A stretch of DNA of 24,534 nucleotides from Clostridium lentum (GTDB taxonomy: Bacteria; Bacillota; Clostridia; Clostridiales; Clostridiaceae), in assembly GCF_014287815.1 (NCBI RefSeq), contig NZ_JACOOQ010000027.1, positions 1 to 24,534 of the forward strand, read 5' to 3'. The translations under genes and the position numbers were made by a program. Under the pieces are notes generated by a model. It was not told the origin of the DNA. It ran no database searches and was given only the letters and a program-made list of their open reading frames with translations. Below, in pieces: positions 5,768 to 15,883 of the stretch (positions within the stretch are counted from its first letter, which is position 1; each line of letters opens with the position of its first letter).

Positions 5768-7456
5768 TTGAGATATATGGGTCCATTTTTTAGAATGAAT
5801 AATCTTTCTCAAGATGAAATTAACACACAGCTTTTCTTTTTTGCTAAGGAAGCAATTAGAACAATCGTGCTTGAATCTAAATGTGGATTAGTATCTTCTA
5901 TAAAAAGCTACAAAAGACTTTCCTCTAACAATGATATTAGCATAAATAGTAATATTTCTCCACTACTCTGCGTATACAAAAAAGCTTCACCTAACTATAT
6001 TCATAGTAAAAATTCAAATGGTTTTGATGAAGATACCTTTAGAAAAGAAATTAATCCAACCTCCAATGCTCTAATGACATTATCAATTCTTGAACTTGCT
6101 GACTACTACGATAACTTTAAAGGCAAGGATAGGAATCTATATGCATTTCATGATATATATATAAAACTAGCTAAAGAACAGCTAGAATTTTATTCAGTGA
6201 ATTTAAGAAGTGCTGATGGTACATTTACAAGTAAAAAAAATAATGGTGAAAATAATTATAAAAACTTTAACTTATCTGATAAAGATAAGAAGTTTAAATT
6301 TTCTGATCAAGCTTACATGATGCTTGCTTACTACTTATATTCATTAAAAAATCCTGAAAGTGATGTATATGATGCCTATAAGGCTTTTGCCATGGAAATT
6401 CTACAAGTCTTTGTAGAATTTAAAGATAAGATATATGAAACTTCCTTAGATGAGATATGTAAAATATTATTAGCATTTAACGTTCTATATAGTTATGATG
6501 ATTTAGATGACTTAAAACTGTTAATAATAGACTTTGCTGATTATGCTATGAATAAACTAGATGAAAAAGATTATTATGTTGAAGAATTAGATACTGTATG
6601 CCTTTGCTCCATAGCATTATCACTATCTTATAAACATACAAATATCCTAGGTTTTTTTGACAAGACATCCGAAATCATTAACAAACTTTATGATTTATAT
6701 GATGCTAAAAACGAAGCCTTTTATAAACTTTCTTCAAAGAAGGATATAAAGTATTCATGTTTTGATATTAACTTTTATTTTCTTGCCTTTGTTATTTATT
6801 CTGATATAAATGAAAATAAGTCATCATATAAAGATCTCATTTCTTCAATATATAAGAAATTTTTTATTTCTTCTGGCATAATAACAAGCTGGCCTGAGGC
6901 CCCTACACTTGACGACTATGAACGGTATCGAGGATATAGTTTAAAATCTACTGATATGCTTAATGAAACTTATTTTAAAATGTCCAACATTCCTACTCCA
7001 TCAAGCAGCGGTACTGCTCCAATATTTATTAAATATGTAAATTACAATAAGAAGAAGGATGAATTTACAACAAGTCACATATCCTTCGACAGCTACAAAA
7101 ACTTCTTTTTATTTTACTTATTTATTTTCTTCTTTAAAGATAAATGCATAAATAATCTATATAATTCTTCATATGGTACAGATCCATTCCCTTTAAATAC
7201 AGAAACTATTCCTAACATTGATACTATTATAGAAAGCAACCCAATGTCTGATAAAGATATTTCTGATAAAGAAAATAAAAATAATATACCTAATAATCCT
7301 ACCGATTTATCTGAAAATATAGATTATAATCTTAACAACTCATCAGCTGATATATTATCTAATGATATTGGTGAAGACTATTTATCATATAATGATATAA
7401 CTAGAGAGGAGGATACTGAAGATGCTTTTGTAGTCGATGAAAAGAACGAGGATTAA
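5768..7456 (+). CDS. uncharacterised protein, probable all-helical repeat fold with acidic tail
   Basis: 562 residues. Not recognised. The start is chosen at TTG 5768: GAGAGGTGA (5754-5762) lies 5 bases before it, while the in-frame GTG at 5759 is part of that site and the ATG at 5777 is too far. No signal peptide or clear membrane segment. Residues about 90-480 consist of repeated amphipathic helix pairs rich in Tyr, Phe, Asp and Lys (such as DQAYMMLAYYLYSLKN), which resembles helical-toroid (six-hairpin-like) proteins; this is inference from pattern only. From about 485 the protein becomes a low-complexity Asn/Asp/Ser/Glu tail ending EEDTEDAFVVDEKNED. It is divergent from rph and convergent with the solute-binding protein gene. 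Possible roles (carbohydrate-related enzyme, scaffold) cannot be told apart. Confidence 0.6.
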   Translation: MRYMGPFFRMNNLSQDEINTQLFFFAKEAIRTIVLESKCGLVSSIKSYKRLSSNNDISINSNISPLLCVYKKASPNYIHSKNSNGFDEDTFRKEINPTSNALMTLSILELADYYDNFKGKDRNLYAFHDIYIKLAKEQLEFYSVNLRSADGTFTSKKNNGENNYKNFNLSDKDKKFKFSDQAYMMLAYYLYSLKNPESDVYDAYKAFAMEILQVFVEFKDKIYETSLDEICKILLAFNVLYSYDDLDDLKLLIIDFADYAMNKLDEKDYYVEELDTVCLCSIALSLSYKHTNILGFFDKTSEIINKLYDLYDAKNEAFYKLSSKKDIKYSCFDINFYFLAFVIYSDINENKSSYKDLISSIYKKFFISSGIITSWPEAPTLDDYERYRGYSLKSTDMLNETYFKMSNIPTPSSSGTAPIFIKYVNYNKKKDEFTTSHISFDSYKNFFLFYLFIFFFKDKCINNLYNSSYGTDPFPLNTETIPNIDTIIESNPMSDKDISDKENKNNIPNNPTDLSENIDYNLNNSSADILSNDIGEDYLSYNDITREEDTEDAFVVDEKNED

Positions 7457-7463
7457 TGTATAT

Positions 7464-7485
7464 AAGGTCTCTTTAATGAGACCTT
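7464..7485. terminator. hairpin between convergent genes
   Basis: Perfect 8-base stem AAGGTCTC (7464-7471) / GAGACCTT (7478-7485) with a 6-base loop, between two convergent stop codons. T tracts are weak on both sides (TTATTTTCTT on the plus strand), so it is probably a modest bidirectional terminator. Confidence 0.6.
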
Positions 7486-7490
7486 AGACC

Positions 7491-8960
7491 TTATTTTCTT
7501 ATAGCGCTAAAATTAATATTACCATTACAATCCAATGTTAATCCTGTAATATCATTATTAACTGCAATATTTTCATTATAAAATAGAAGTGGAAGAATGC
7601 TATATGAATTAAAAATATTATCTTCTATATTAAAATAATTTTCTTCCTGCCATGTTTCTATAGATAAATCTTCATTATACTCATCAATAACTCTATATAC
7701 ATCATCTTCATTCTTAACTTCCCAATTAAATATTATTAAATCATAATATCCCTCATCGATTATACCTTCTATATCTTCCTCATCTACTAACTTTACCACT
7801 AATGTATAGCTTGTATTTTCATCTATCCAATCAGAAATGATATTTACAAGTTCTTTATTATCAACATTATTCTCTGCTACTAAAATAATGCTTTCTTCAT
7901 CTTTCCAAGAATTATCCATATTAGTAAGAACCTTTCTTTCCTGCAACTTATCAGCGCTGCTTTCTTCACCTCTATAATATTTTCCTTCTGCACAAATCAT
8001 GGATGATTCATTGTTTTCAATATAATTCCTTATAGCAGAGTCTAATAATGAATATATTTTTTTTCTACCATTTATCGGTATAGCACTTTCATCCAAATTA
8101 AAGCTAGCATAAACTGCTTCATTGGAAGGTAATGTTATAAGCTTTCCCTGTTCCCTTAAGCGTTGCAATTGGTTTCTTGGTGGATTTACAACAATATCCC
8201 TATTACCTACCTCAAAGGCAGCTAATGCTACATCTTCTGATTTATCCTCTACTATGCTAAGAACTTTAGGAAGTTCTCCATTAGATTTTTCATTTCTATG
8301 TAATATAATTTTACTATCATCAATTGAGCTTATATAATAATCACCACTATACACTAAAGAGGTATAATTTTTATTAATAAACTCCCAACTTAGTACATTT
8401 TTTCTTAATCTATATTGAGGCTTAGATAGCTGTACTAAAAAATCATCATCAGTAGAATTTAAGCGCATTATCAAATTGTTACCTTGAGCCCATATGGCTA
8501 CTGTCTCTTTAAAGTTACCTTCATTTTCTAAATATGCTCTTGCTCCATAGACATTCATAAGAGCTTCTATATCATCTTCATTTTCCTCAGTTAATATTTC
8601 CCTAAAGAACTGTACTAAATCATCAGCTGTTATGATTTTGCCATCACTCCAAAAAACATCATCTCTAATGGTAAAATTATATTGTATGCCATTATCAGTT
8701 ACTTCCACACTCTTAGCTAATGCAGGCATCATCTTTCCTTGGCTATCTATTTCAATAAGTCCTTTGCTTACAGCACATATTATATCCTGTTGTCTAGTGT
8801 TAAGACTTGCTATGTTTCTCATATCATCTGGAATATTATTTATAGAGTATACTATATCATCCTTTTCAGCTTCCTTTCCATTATTCCCTTTATCTATAAA
8901 CCCTAAAAGAAACACTACAGTGGCTATGGTTATTAATATTGTTATTATTAACCTCTTCAA
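7491..8960 (-). CDS. family-5 extracellular solute-binding protein, orphan and divergent
   Basis: 489 residues. The start is TTG at 8960, six bases after the strong site AAGGAGGTGG (8975-8966). Residues 4-21 form a hydrophobic export/anchor segment after MKR, but no lipobox Cys follows (LLGFIDKG), so it is not a typical lipoprotein; it may stay anchored by its N-terminus or be secreted. The SBP_bac_5 signature is clear near VFWSDGKIITADDL (102-115), with the preceding helix QQDIICAVSKGLIE typical of the family. The protein is acidic and somewhat short for the family (usually 500-550) and its C-terminal half diverges. Such proteins deliver oligopeptides or nickel to ABC importers, or act as sensors; no permease or ATPase gene is adjacent, so the ligand is unknown. 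Confidence 0.8.
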   Translation of the reverse strand: MKRLIITILITIATVVFLLGFIDKGNNGKEAEKDDIVYSINNIPDDMRNIASLNTRQQDIICAVSKGLIEIDSQGKMMPALAKSVEVTDNGIQYNFTIRDDVFWSDGKIITADDLVQFFREILTEENEDDIEALMNVYGARAYLENEGNFKETVAIWAQGNNLIMRLNSTDDDFLVQLSKPQYRLRKNVLSWEFINKNYTSLVYSGDYYISSIDDSKIILHRNEKSNGELPKVLSIVEDKSEDVALAAFEVGNRDIVVNPPRNQLQRLREQGKLITLPSNEAVYASFNLDESAIPINGRKKIYSLLDSAIRNYIENNESSMICAEGKYYRGEESSADKLQERKVLTNMDNSWKDEESIILVAENNVDNKELVNIISDWIDENTSYTLVVKLVDEEDIEGIIDEGYYDLIIFNWEVKNEDDVYRVIDEYNEDLSIETWQEENYFNIEDNIFNSYSILPLLFYNENIAVNNDITGLTLDCNGNINFSAIRK

Positions 8961-9089
8961 TTACGCCACCTCCTTCCAATAATAATAAGTATATCCATAA
9001 CTAAATTAACCTAATCAGCCCCTTTATTTATTTCTTATATTTTTGTATAATTTTTATAATATATTAATTTAAAAATTTGGAGGTGCATT

Positions 9090-9398
9090 ATGTCATCTGT
9101 AGTACAAGTTATGCAAATAATGTTTTATGGAGTAGCAACATTATTTATGATTTGCTTTATGATTATAGGAATATGGGCATTTGTTTTATATACAAAAATG
9201 TTTAAAAATAGCAGAATAAAAAACTATCTTCTACAAAAGATAAATGATAGTATTTCTTCTTTAAATGAAAAAAATAGCTACAATGATTTCCAAGATGAAT
9301 CTTTTAACAATTCTTCATCTATACTTGAAGAATCTTTATTTGAAAAATCAAAAAGTGATGATATAGAGCCTGGAGACTCTCTTTATAAAATAACATAA
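9090..9398 (+). CDS. small single-pass membrane protein, unknown
   Basis: 102 residues, not recognised. A strong site TTGGAGGTG (9078-9086) precedes the ATG. Residues about 8-34 form one long hydrophobic helix (FYGVATLFMICFMIIGIWAF within it), followed by a basic stretch KMFKNSRIKNY, suggesting N-terminus out and C-terminus in. The cytoplasmic tail of about 65 residues is rich in Ser, Asn, Asp and Glu and looks disordered. Two possible -10 hexamers TATAAT (9046-9051, 9055-9060) lie upstream. Monocistronic, with a strong terminator; it is convergent with ligA. The good binding site, terminator and membrane pattern make it a likely real gene. Confidence 0.7.
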   Translation: MSSVVQVMQIMFYGVATLFMICFMIIGIWAFVLYTKMFKNSRIKNYLLQKINDSISSLNEKNSYNDFQDESFNNSSSILEESLFEKSKSDDIEPGDSLYKIT

Positions 9399-9399
9399 T

Positions 9400-9432
9400 A
9401 AAATGGCTGTATCATTTTGATACAGCCATTTT
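9400..9432. terminator. bidirectional terminator between the small membrane protein gene and ligA
   Basis: Perfect 15-base stem (9400-9414 / 9418-9432) with a 3-base loop and A/T tracts on both flanks, so it can end transcription from both convergent units. Confidence 0.85.
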
Positions 9433-9474
9433 AAGCTACTTATATGATAAGAAATATTATATAATATATTTCCT

Positions 9475-11478
<2,004 letters not shown>

Positions 11479-11482
11479 TTAA

Positions 11483-13747
11483 TTATAATACTTCTAATTT
11501 TGCTATAGACTGCATAAGGTTTTTAATTCCTTGACTATTAAATGCTATGGTAAGCTTCTTATCCCCATTTGAATCAGCTACTGCCACAACAGTACCTAGA
11601 CCAAACACCTTATGTCTTACCTTTCTTCCTACAGTAATGTCTTCAGAAACTCCTGAAGTATTGCTATCTGATAAAGTTTTAGCTTTATTTGTCCCAAAGC
11701 CTCGGGCACCATTTGATGAATATCCACTTCTTATGCTATGAGGATTATTTCTCATGTCTTTTCCTGCCATCATTGCTCTTGTAGCATCTATGGCACTTCT
11801 CTTGGTTTCCATCACAACATATTCTCTTAAATTTGGTTTTATTTCTGCTATAAAGTCTGATTGTGGATATGAAACTGTTCTACCAAATACTCTTCTTACC
11901 TCTGCTGAAGTCATATATAGCATTTCTTTAGCTCTTGTTATACCAACATAACAAAGCCTTCTTGATTCCTCCATTTCTGTATCACTATCAAAAGAAGCTG
12001 CTCCTGGGAATAATCCATTTTCCATTCCTACCATAAATACTATTGGGAATTCAAGCCCCTTAGCACTATGTACTGTCATAAGTACTACTGCTCCATTATC
12101 ATCATCTTCCTCTTCCAACTTATCTGTATCTTGTACTAATGAAACTTTTTCTAAATATGCAGAAAGACTCTTATCTTCACTTGTCTTTTCAAAATCAACA
12201 GCATCTGAAACAAGTTCCTTTAAATTTTCAATTCTACTCTTATCTTCTATATCCTTAGATGATTCTAACTCTTTTAAATATCCTGTCTTATTAAGTATTT
12301 CTTCTATTAAATGAGATACTGGAACTGTTTCGCTAAGTATTGCAAGCTCCTCCATCAATGACATAAATCCATCTATACCAGTACAATTTCTAGCTGTAAG
12401 AGTTGGTATAGTTCTTACTTCACTTAATCCATCCCAAAGACTTAACTCATAATTTTCCACAAAATCTAATACCTTACCAATGGTAGCATCACCAATTCCT
12501 CTTTTTGGTACATTAATAATTCTTCTTAATGCAATACTATCCTCTGGGTTTACAAGTACTTTTAAATAAGAAAGCATATCTTTAATTTCTTTTCTATCAT
12601 AAAATCTAGTTCCACCTATAATTTTATAAGCTATACCAGCCCTTCTTAAACTTTCTTCAAAAATACGTGATTGTGCATTTGTTCTATAAAGAATAGCAAA
12701 ATCTTTATTCTTTTTGCTTTGCTCACCTTTTAGCTTTGTTATCCTTGAAGCAACAAAACTTCCTTCATCTGTATCAGAATAAGCCCTATACACTTGTATT
12801 TTTTCACCTGGCTCTTGCTCAGTTCTTAATGCCTTGCTCTTTCTATTGGCATTATTTAAAATAACCACATTAGCAGCATCTAAAATATTTCCTTTAGATC
12901 TATAATTTTGCTCAAGCTTAATTACTTTAGCGTCTGGATAATCTTTTTCAAATCCTAATATTATTCTGATATCAGAACCTCTCCATCCATAGATACTTTG
13001 ATCATCATCACCTACAACACAAATATTTCTATGCTTTTCTGCTAATAATCTTACTAGTTCATATTGAACTGCATTAGTATCTTGATATTCATCAACCATT
13101 ATATATTGGAATTTTCTTTGGTAAAACTCTAATGTTTCTGCATCTTTTTTAAATAATTCTACAGTTTTAAATATAAGATCATCAAAATCTAAAGCATTAT
13201 TTTCCTTTAATCTTTTTTGATACATCTTATATACTTCTGCTATCTTCTTTTCTCTAAAGTTTGATTCATGCTGTCTATAATACGAATCTGGAGATAACAT
13301 ATTATCCTTAGCTCTGCTTATCTTACCCATGATTTCTTGTTCAGAAATATCTTTATCATTTATTTGTAAAGCCTTTATACATTCTTTTAATAATGTCTTT
13401 TGGTCTGAAGAATCATATATAGTAAAATTCTTTTTATAACCTATCTTTTCAATTTCTCTTCTTAATATTCTTACACAAGTGGAGTGGAATGTCGATATCC
13501 ACATATCTTCAGCCTTTTCACCAATTAACGAAACAACTCTCTCCTTCATCTCTTTAGCTGCTTTGTTTGTAAATGTTATGGCTAAAATCTTATACGGAAA
13601 TATATTTAAATCCTCAATCATATGTGCCATCCTATGTGTCAGTACCCTTGTTTTACCTGAACCTGCTCCTGCTAAAATAAGCACTGGTCCCTCAACAGTT
13701 ACAGCACCTTCATATTGTTCCTTGTTTAATAATGCTTTTAAATCCAA
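11483..13747 (-). CDS. pcrA: ATP-dependent DNA helicase PcrA (UvrD family, SF1)
   Basis: 754 residues. The start is TTG 13747, six bases after AGGAGGA; the upstream ATG at 13774 lies at or before the predicted transcription start and would encode the binding site itself. 3'-5' helicase that clears RecA filaments, acts in nucleotide excision repair and plasmid replication, and binds RNA polymerase. Motifs: Q motif LNKEQYEGA, Walker A AGAGSGKT (26-33), motif II DEYQDTN, motif III GDDDQSIYGWRG, motif IV QNYRS, motif V/VI VHSAKGLEFP and YVGITRAKE. The C-terminal 50 residues (VRHKVFGLGTVV) form the Tudor-like domain that contacts RNA polymerase. It heads the pcrA-ligA operon. A candidate LexA box overlaps one promoter. 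Confidence 0.97.
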   Translation of the reverse strand: MDLKALLNKEQYEGAVTVEGPVLILAGAGSGKTRVLTHRMAHMIEDLNIFPYKILAITFTNKAAKEMKERVVSLIGEKAEDMWISTFHSTCVRILRREIEKIGYKKNFTIYDSSDQKTLLKECIKALQINDKDISEQEIMGKISRAKDNMLSPDSYYRQHESNFREKKIAEVYKMYQKRLKENNALDFDDLIFKTVELFKKDAETLEFYQRKFQYIMVDEYQDTNAVQYELVRLLAEKHRNICVVGDDDQSIYGWRGSDIRIILGFEKDYPDAKVIKLEQNYRSKGNILDAANVVILNNANRKSKALRTEQEPGEKIQVYRAYSDTDEGSFVASRITKLKGEQSKKNKDFAILYRTNAQSRIFEESLRRAGIAYKIIGGTRFYDRKEIKDMLSYLKVLVNPEDSIALRRIINVPKRGIGDATIGKVLDFVENYELSLWDGLSEVRTIPTLTARNCTGIDGFMSLMEELAILSETVPVSHLIEEILNKTGYLKELESSKDIEDKSRIENLKELVSDAVDFEKTSEDKSLSAYLEKVSLVQDTDKLEEEDDDNGAVVLMTVHSAKGLEFPIVFMVGMENGLFPGAASFDSDTEMEESRRLCYVGITRAKEMLYMTSAEVRRVFGRTVSYPQSDFIAEIKPNLREYVVMETKRSAIDATRAMMAGKDMRNNPHSIRSGYSSNGARGFGTNKAKTLSDSNTSGVSEDITVGRKVRHKVFGLGTVVAVADSNGDKKLTIAFNSQGIKNLMQSIAKLEVL

Positions 13748-13778
13748 AAAACATCCTCCTCTCCAATTTATCATTGCT

Positions 13779-13787
13779 ATTATATCA
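13779..13787 (-). promoter_or_regulatory. pcrA proximal promoter (extended -10)
   Basis: Minus strand TGATATAAT (13787-13779), an extended -10 without a good -35. Predicted start about 13772, giving a leader of about 25 bases that contains the GGAGG and supports the TTG start of pcrA. Confidence 0.55.
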
Positions 13788-13835
13788 CAATAGACTCTTT
13801 CTTATTATTATTGACATTTTTATTATATTAACTAT

Positions 13836-13870
13836 ATTATAATATAAAATTCTATTCAAACAAACGTTCG
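13836..13870 (-). promoter_or_regulatory. pcrA distal promoter with candidate LexA (SOS) box
   Basis: Minus strand -35 TTGTTT (13863-13858), spacing 16, -10 TATAAT (13841-13836). On the plus strand CAAACAAACGTTCG (13857-13870) matches the Gram-positive LexA consensus CGAAC-N4-GTTCG at 9 of 10 fixed positions and covers the -35. This would place pcrA-ligA under SOS control; inference from sequence only. Confidence 0.5.
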
Positions 13871-13918
13871 AATACAATTATTATTAAATTTTTCTTTAAA
13901 AATCTATTTTTAGACAAC

Positions 13919-13948
13919 AAAAAACGCAACCATTGGGGCTAGGTTGCG
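13919..13948 (-). terminator. terminator downstream of rsuA
   Basis: Minus strand CGCAACC (13948-13942) / GGTTGCG (13931-13925) with a 10-base loop, followed by six T. It lies 165 bases after the rsuA stop. The sequence between (13949-14113) has no gene; TAGCCCC occurs twice on the minus strand (once in the loop, once near 13978). Confidence 0.75.
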
Positions 13949-14113
13949 CTTCAGCAATAAGCAATAAATAAAAAAGGGGGCTATTCATTCCTTTTATTTA
14001 TCCTTGCAATAACATTATATAGAAGACATTTAAAAAAATCAATATGTTTTATATAAATATTTACATTTTTCCTAAAATGTGAATCTTACTATAAAAACAT
14101 TAAAATTTATTCG

Positions 14114-14830
14114 TTAAAACCCTTTTAAAATTGCAATTTCTTCTTCTGTTAACTCTCTATATTCGCCTTCCTCTAAGTCTTCATCTAAAGGTAAAGTACC
14201 AAATTCGATTCTCTTTAAGTATGTAACCTTCTTACCTACTGCTTCAAACATTCTCTTCACTTGATGAAACTTTCCTTCTTGTATAGTCAAGACAATTTCA
14301 GAACCTTCTTCAGATGCTTTTTGTATCTCTAAAATTGCTTCCTTACATCTATATCCATCATCTAATGCTATTCCATGTTTAAATTTTTCAATATCTTCTT
14401 CTGTAACTTTTTCATTTATTTTAGCAAAATAAACCTTATCTACTTTCCACTTTGGCGATATTAGTCTATGATTCAAGTCACCATCATTAGTTAATAACAG
14501 AAGCCCTACTGTATCCTTATCTAATCTACCTACTGGAAAAGGTTCAAATACTTGATGTTCAACTTCTAATAAATCAATTACTGTTTCATCCTTATTATCA
14601 AAAGTTGCTGAAATAACTCCTGCTGGCTTGTTCATCATTAAATATATAAACTCTCTATAGAAAATTTCCTCACCATTTATAACAATTTTATCTTTTTCTG
14701 GATCAACTTTCATAGCACTATCTTTTATAGTAATTCCATTTACTTGAACCATTCCATTTTTAACTATCTTCTTAAGATCCTTTCTTGTTCCATATCCTAA
14801 ATTAGATAATATCTTATCTATTCTTTCCAC
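14114..14830 (-). CDS. rsuA: 16S rRNA pseudouridine synthase (RsuA/RluB/RluF family)
   Basis: 238 residues. Start is GTG 14830, with GAGGTG 8 bases upstream. N-terminal S4 RNA-binding domain (about 1-50, RIDKILSNLGYGTR), then the pseudouridine synthase domain with LMMNKPAGVIS (64-74) and GRLDKDTVGLLLLT (101-114), in which D104 is the catalytic Asp; the EGKFHQVKRMF segment contacts RNA. The overall pattern, including the ending EGEYRELTEEE, matches RsuA, which makes pseudouridine 516 in 16S rRNA, more closely than RluB; the exact target site is inferred. Monocistronic, divergent from queC, terminator at 13919-13948. Confidence 0.9.
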   Translation of the reverse strand: MERIDKILSNLGYGTRKDLKKIVKNGMVQVNGITIKDSAMKVDPEKDKIVINGEEIFYREFIYLMMNKPAGVISATFDNKDETVIDLLEVEHQVFEPFPVGRLDKDTVGLLLLTNDGDLNHRLISPKWKVDKVYFAKINEKVTEEDIEKFKHGIALDDGYRCKEAILEIQKASEEGSEIVLTIQEGKFHQVKRMFEAVGKKVTYLKRIEFGTLPLDEDLEEGEYRELTEEEIAILKGF

Positions 14831-14978
14831 TTTCTATACACCTCGCATTTTTTCTTTAGCTAATAATAGACTATTCTAATTTATCCTATCTGTAAAGTTT
14901 TATCTTGCATAACTAATCAAGTATTTTACATAACATTTAATTTATGTTAAATTAATACAGTTAGTGTAATTTAATAAA

Positions 14979-15020
14979 AGACAGTTCATTAAGACCATCC
15001 TGTCTATAAACAAAACTAGG
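14979..15020 (+). promoter_or_regulatory. preQ1-I riboswitch aptamer
   Basis: Stem P1 AGACAG (14979-14984) / CTGTCT (15000-15005) closes a 15-base loop that starts TTC and contains GACC, followed by the A-rich tail ATAAACAAAACTAGG (15006-15020). This is the layout of preQ1-I aptamers: compare the known Bacillus queC leader, with a P1 hairpin, a loop beginning UUC, then AUAAAAAACUAAGG. The pseudoknot P2 (loop UUAAG with tail CUAGG) is imperfect by eye. It lies 84 bases before queC, the classic target. A possible promoter is TTTACA (14925-14930) / TAAATT (14948-14953). Confidence 0.75.
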
Positions 15021-15085
15021 CATAAATAATAAAAAAGGGTTATTTTATTGTGCCATCTTTAGCAGAATAAAATAAATCTTTTTTT
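15019..15085 (+). terminator. riboswitch expression platform: antiterminator/terminator switch
   Basis: Terminator: perfect 10-base stem TTATTTTATT (15040-15049) / AATAAAATAA (15066-15075), then TCTTTTTTT. Competing antiterminator: GGCATAA (15019-15025) pairs with TTGTGCC (15048-15054), and pairing can extend with a bulge. The antiterminator needs the last two G of the aptamer (15019-15020), which P2 would hold when ligand binds. Predicted logic: preQ1 bound gives termination, so queC is off. Confidence 0.65.
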
Positions 15086-15103
15086 ACTTTGGAGGAAAAA
15101 ATT

Positions 15104-15754
15104 ATGGATAATACAGCTATTGTTGTTTTCAGTGGAGGTCAAGATTCCACAACATGTTTATTTTGGGCTTTAGAAAAATTTGAAAGGGTAATTGCTGTTA
15201 CTTTTGATTATAATCAAAGACATAAGCTAGAAATTGAATGTGCAAAAAATATAGCTAAGGATTTAGGTGTTGAACATCATATACTTAATATGGATCTTTT
15301 AAATCAATTAACTCCTAATGCCCTTACACGCAGTGATATAGATATTAAAAATGGTGAAGATGGTAATCTTCCATCAACTTTTGTAGAGGGTAGAAATATG
15401 GTTTTTCTTACCTTTGCAGCTATACTTGCTAAAGTAAAGGGTGCTAGACATATAGTTACCGGCGTATGTGAAACAGATTTTAGTGGCTATCCTGATTGTA
15501 GAGATATATTCATTAAATCATTAAACGTCACTACCAATCTTGCTATGGATTATAACTTTGTTATTCACACACCATTGATGTGGATAGATAAAGCTGCTAC
15601 TTGGAAAATGGCTGATAAATATGGAAAGCTTGATTACGTAAGAAATAATACTCTTACATGCTATAATGGGATAATTGGTGATGGTTGTGGTGAATGTCCT
15701 GCCTGCATTTTAAGGAAGAGAGGTCTTGAAGCTTATTTAAATAATAAATCTTAG
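15104..15754 (+). CDS. queC: 7-cyano-7-deazaguanine (preQ0) synthase
   Basis: 216 residues from ATG 15104, 8 bases after GGAGG (15091-15095); an in-frame TTG at 15089 overlaps that site. QueC converts 7-carboxy-7-deazaguanine, ammonia and ATP to preQ0, the precursor of preQ1 and of queuosine in tRNA anticodons. The PP-loop SGGQDST (10-16) binds ATP, and the zinc site is formed by C186, C195, C198 and C201 in [24 protein letters not shown] and [12 protein letters not shown] are typical family blocks. It stands alone: no queD, queE or queF is next to it, so the rest of the pathway must be elsewhere. Controlled by the riboswitch in front and closed by its own terminator. Confidence 0.96.
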   Translation: MDNTAIVVFSGGQDSTTCLFWALEKFERVIAVTFDYNQRHKLEIECAKNIAKDLGVEHHILNMDLLNQLTPNALTRSDIDIKNGEDGNLPSTFVEGRNMVFLTFAAILAKVKGARHIVTGVCETDFSGYPDCRDIFIKSLNVTTNLAMDYNFVIHTPLMWIDKAATWKMADKYGKLDYVRNNTLTCYNGIIGDGCGECPACILRKRGLEAYLNNKS

Positions 15755-15763
15755 AAAATTGCT

Positions 15764-15797
15764 AAGGAGTGAAGATATAAAACTATCTTCACCCCTT
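15764..15797 (+). terminator. terminator of queC
   Basis: 13-base stem with one mismatch (15764-15776 / 15785-15797), 8-base loop, then AATTATTTCAC and a seven-T run. Confidence 0.75.
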
Positions 15798-15883
15798 AAT
15801 TATTTCACTTTTTTTACATCCCCACGCCTTTCCATCATTACTATAAGGACTTTAGCATATTAGCATATAAATCTCATCTATAT

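Noticed and set aside
8632..8982. 116-codon plus-strand frame with hydrophobic segments
   Set aside because: Antisense shadow of the solute-binding protein gene; no binding site of its own.
13811..13840. Plus-strand TTGACA-18-TATTAT promoter-like sequence
   Set aside because: It reads into 3' ends of convergent DNA with no gene or recognisable RNA behind it; expected by chance in AT-rich DNA, though an antisense or small RNA cannot be excluded.
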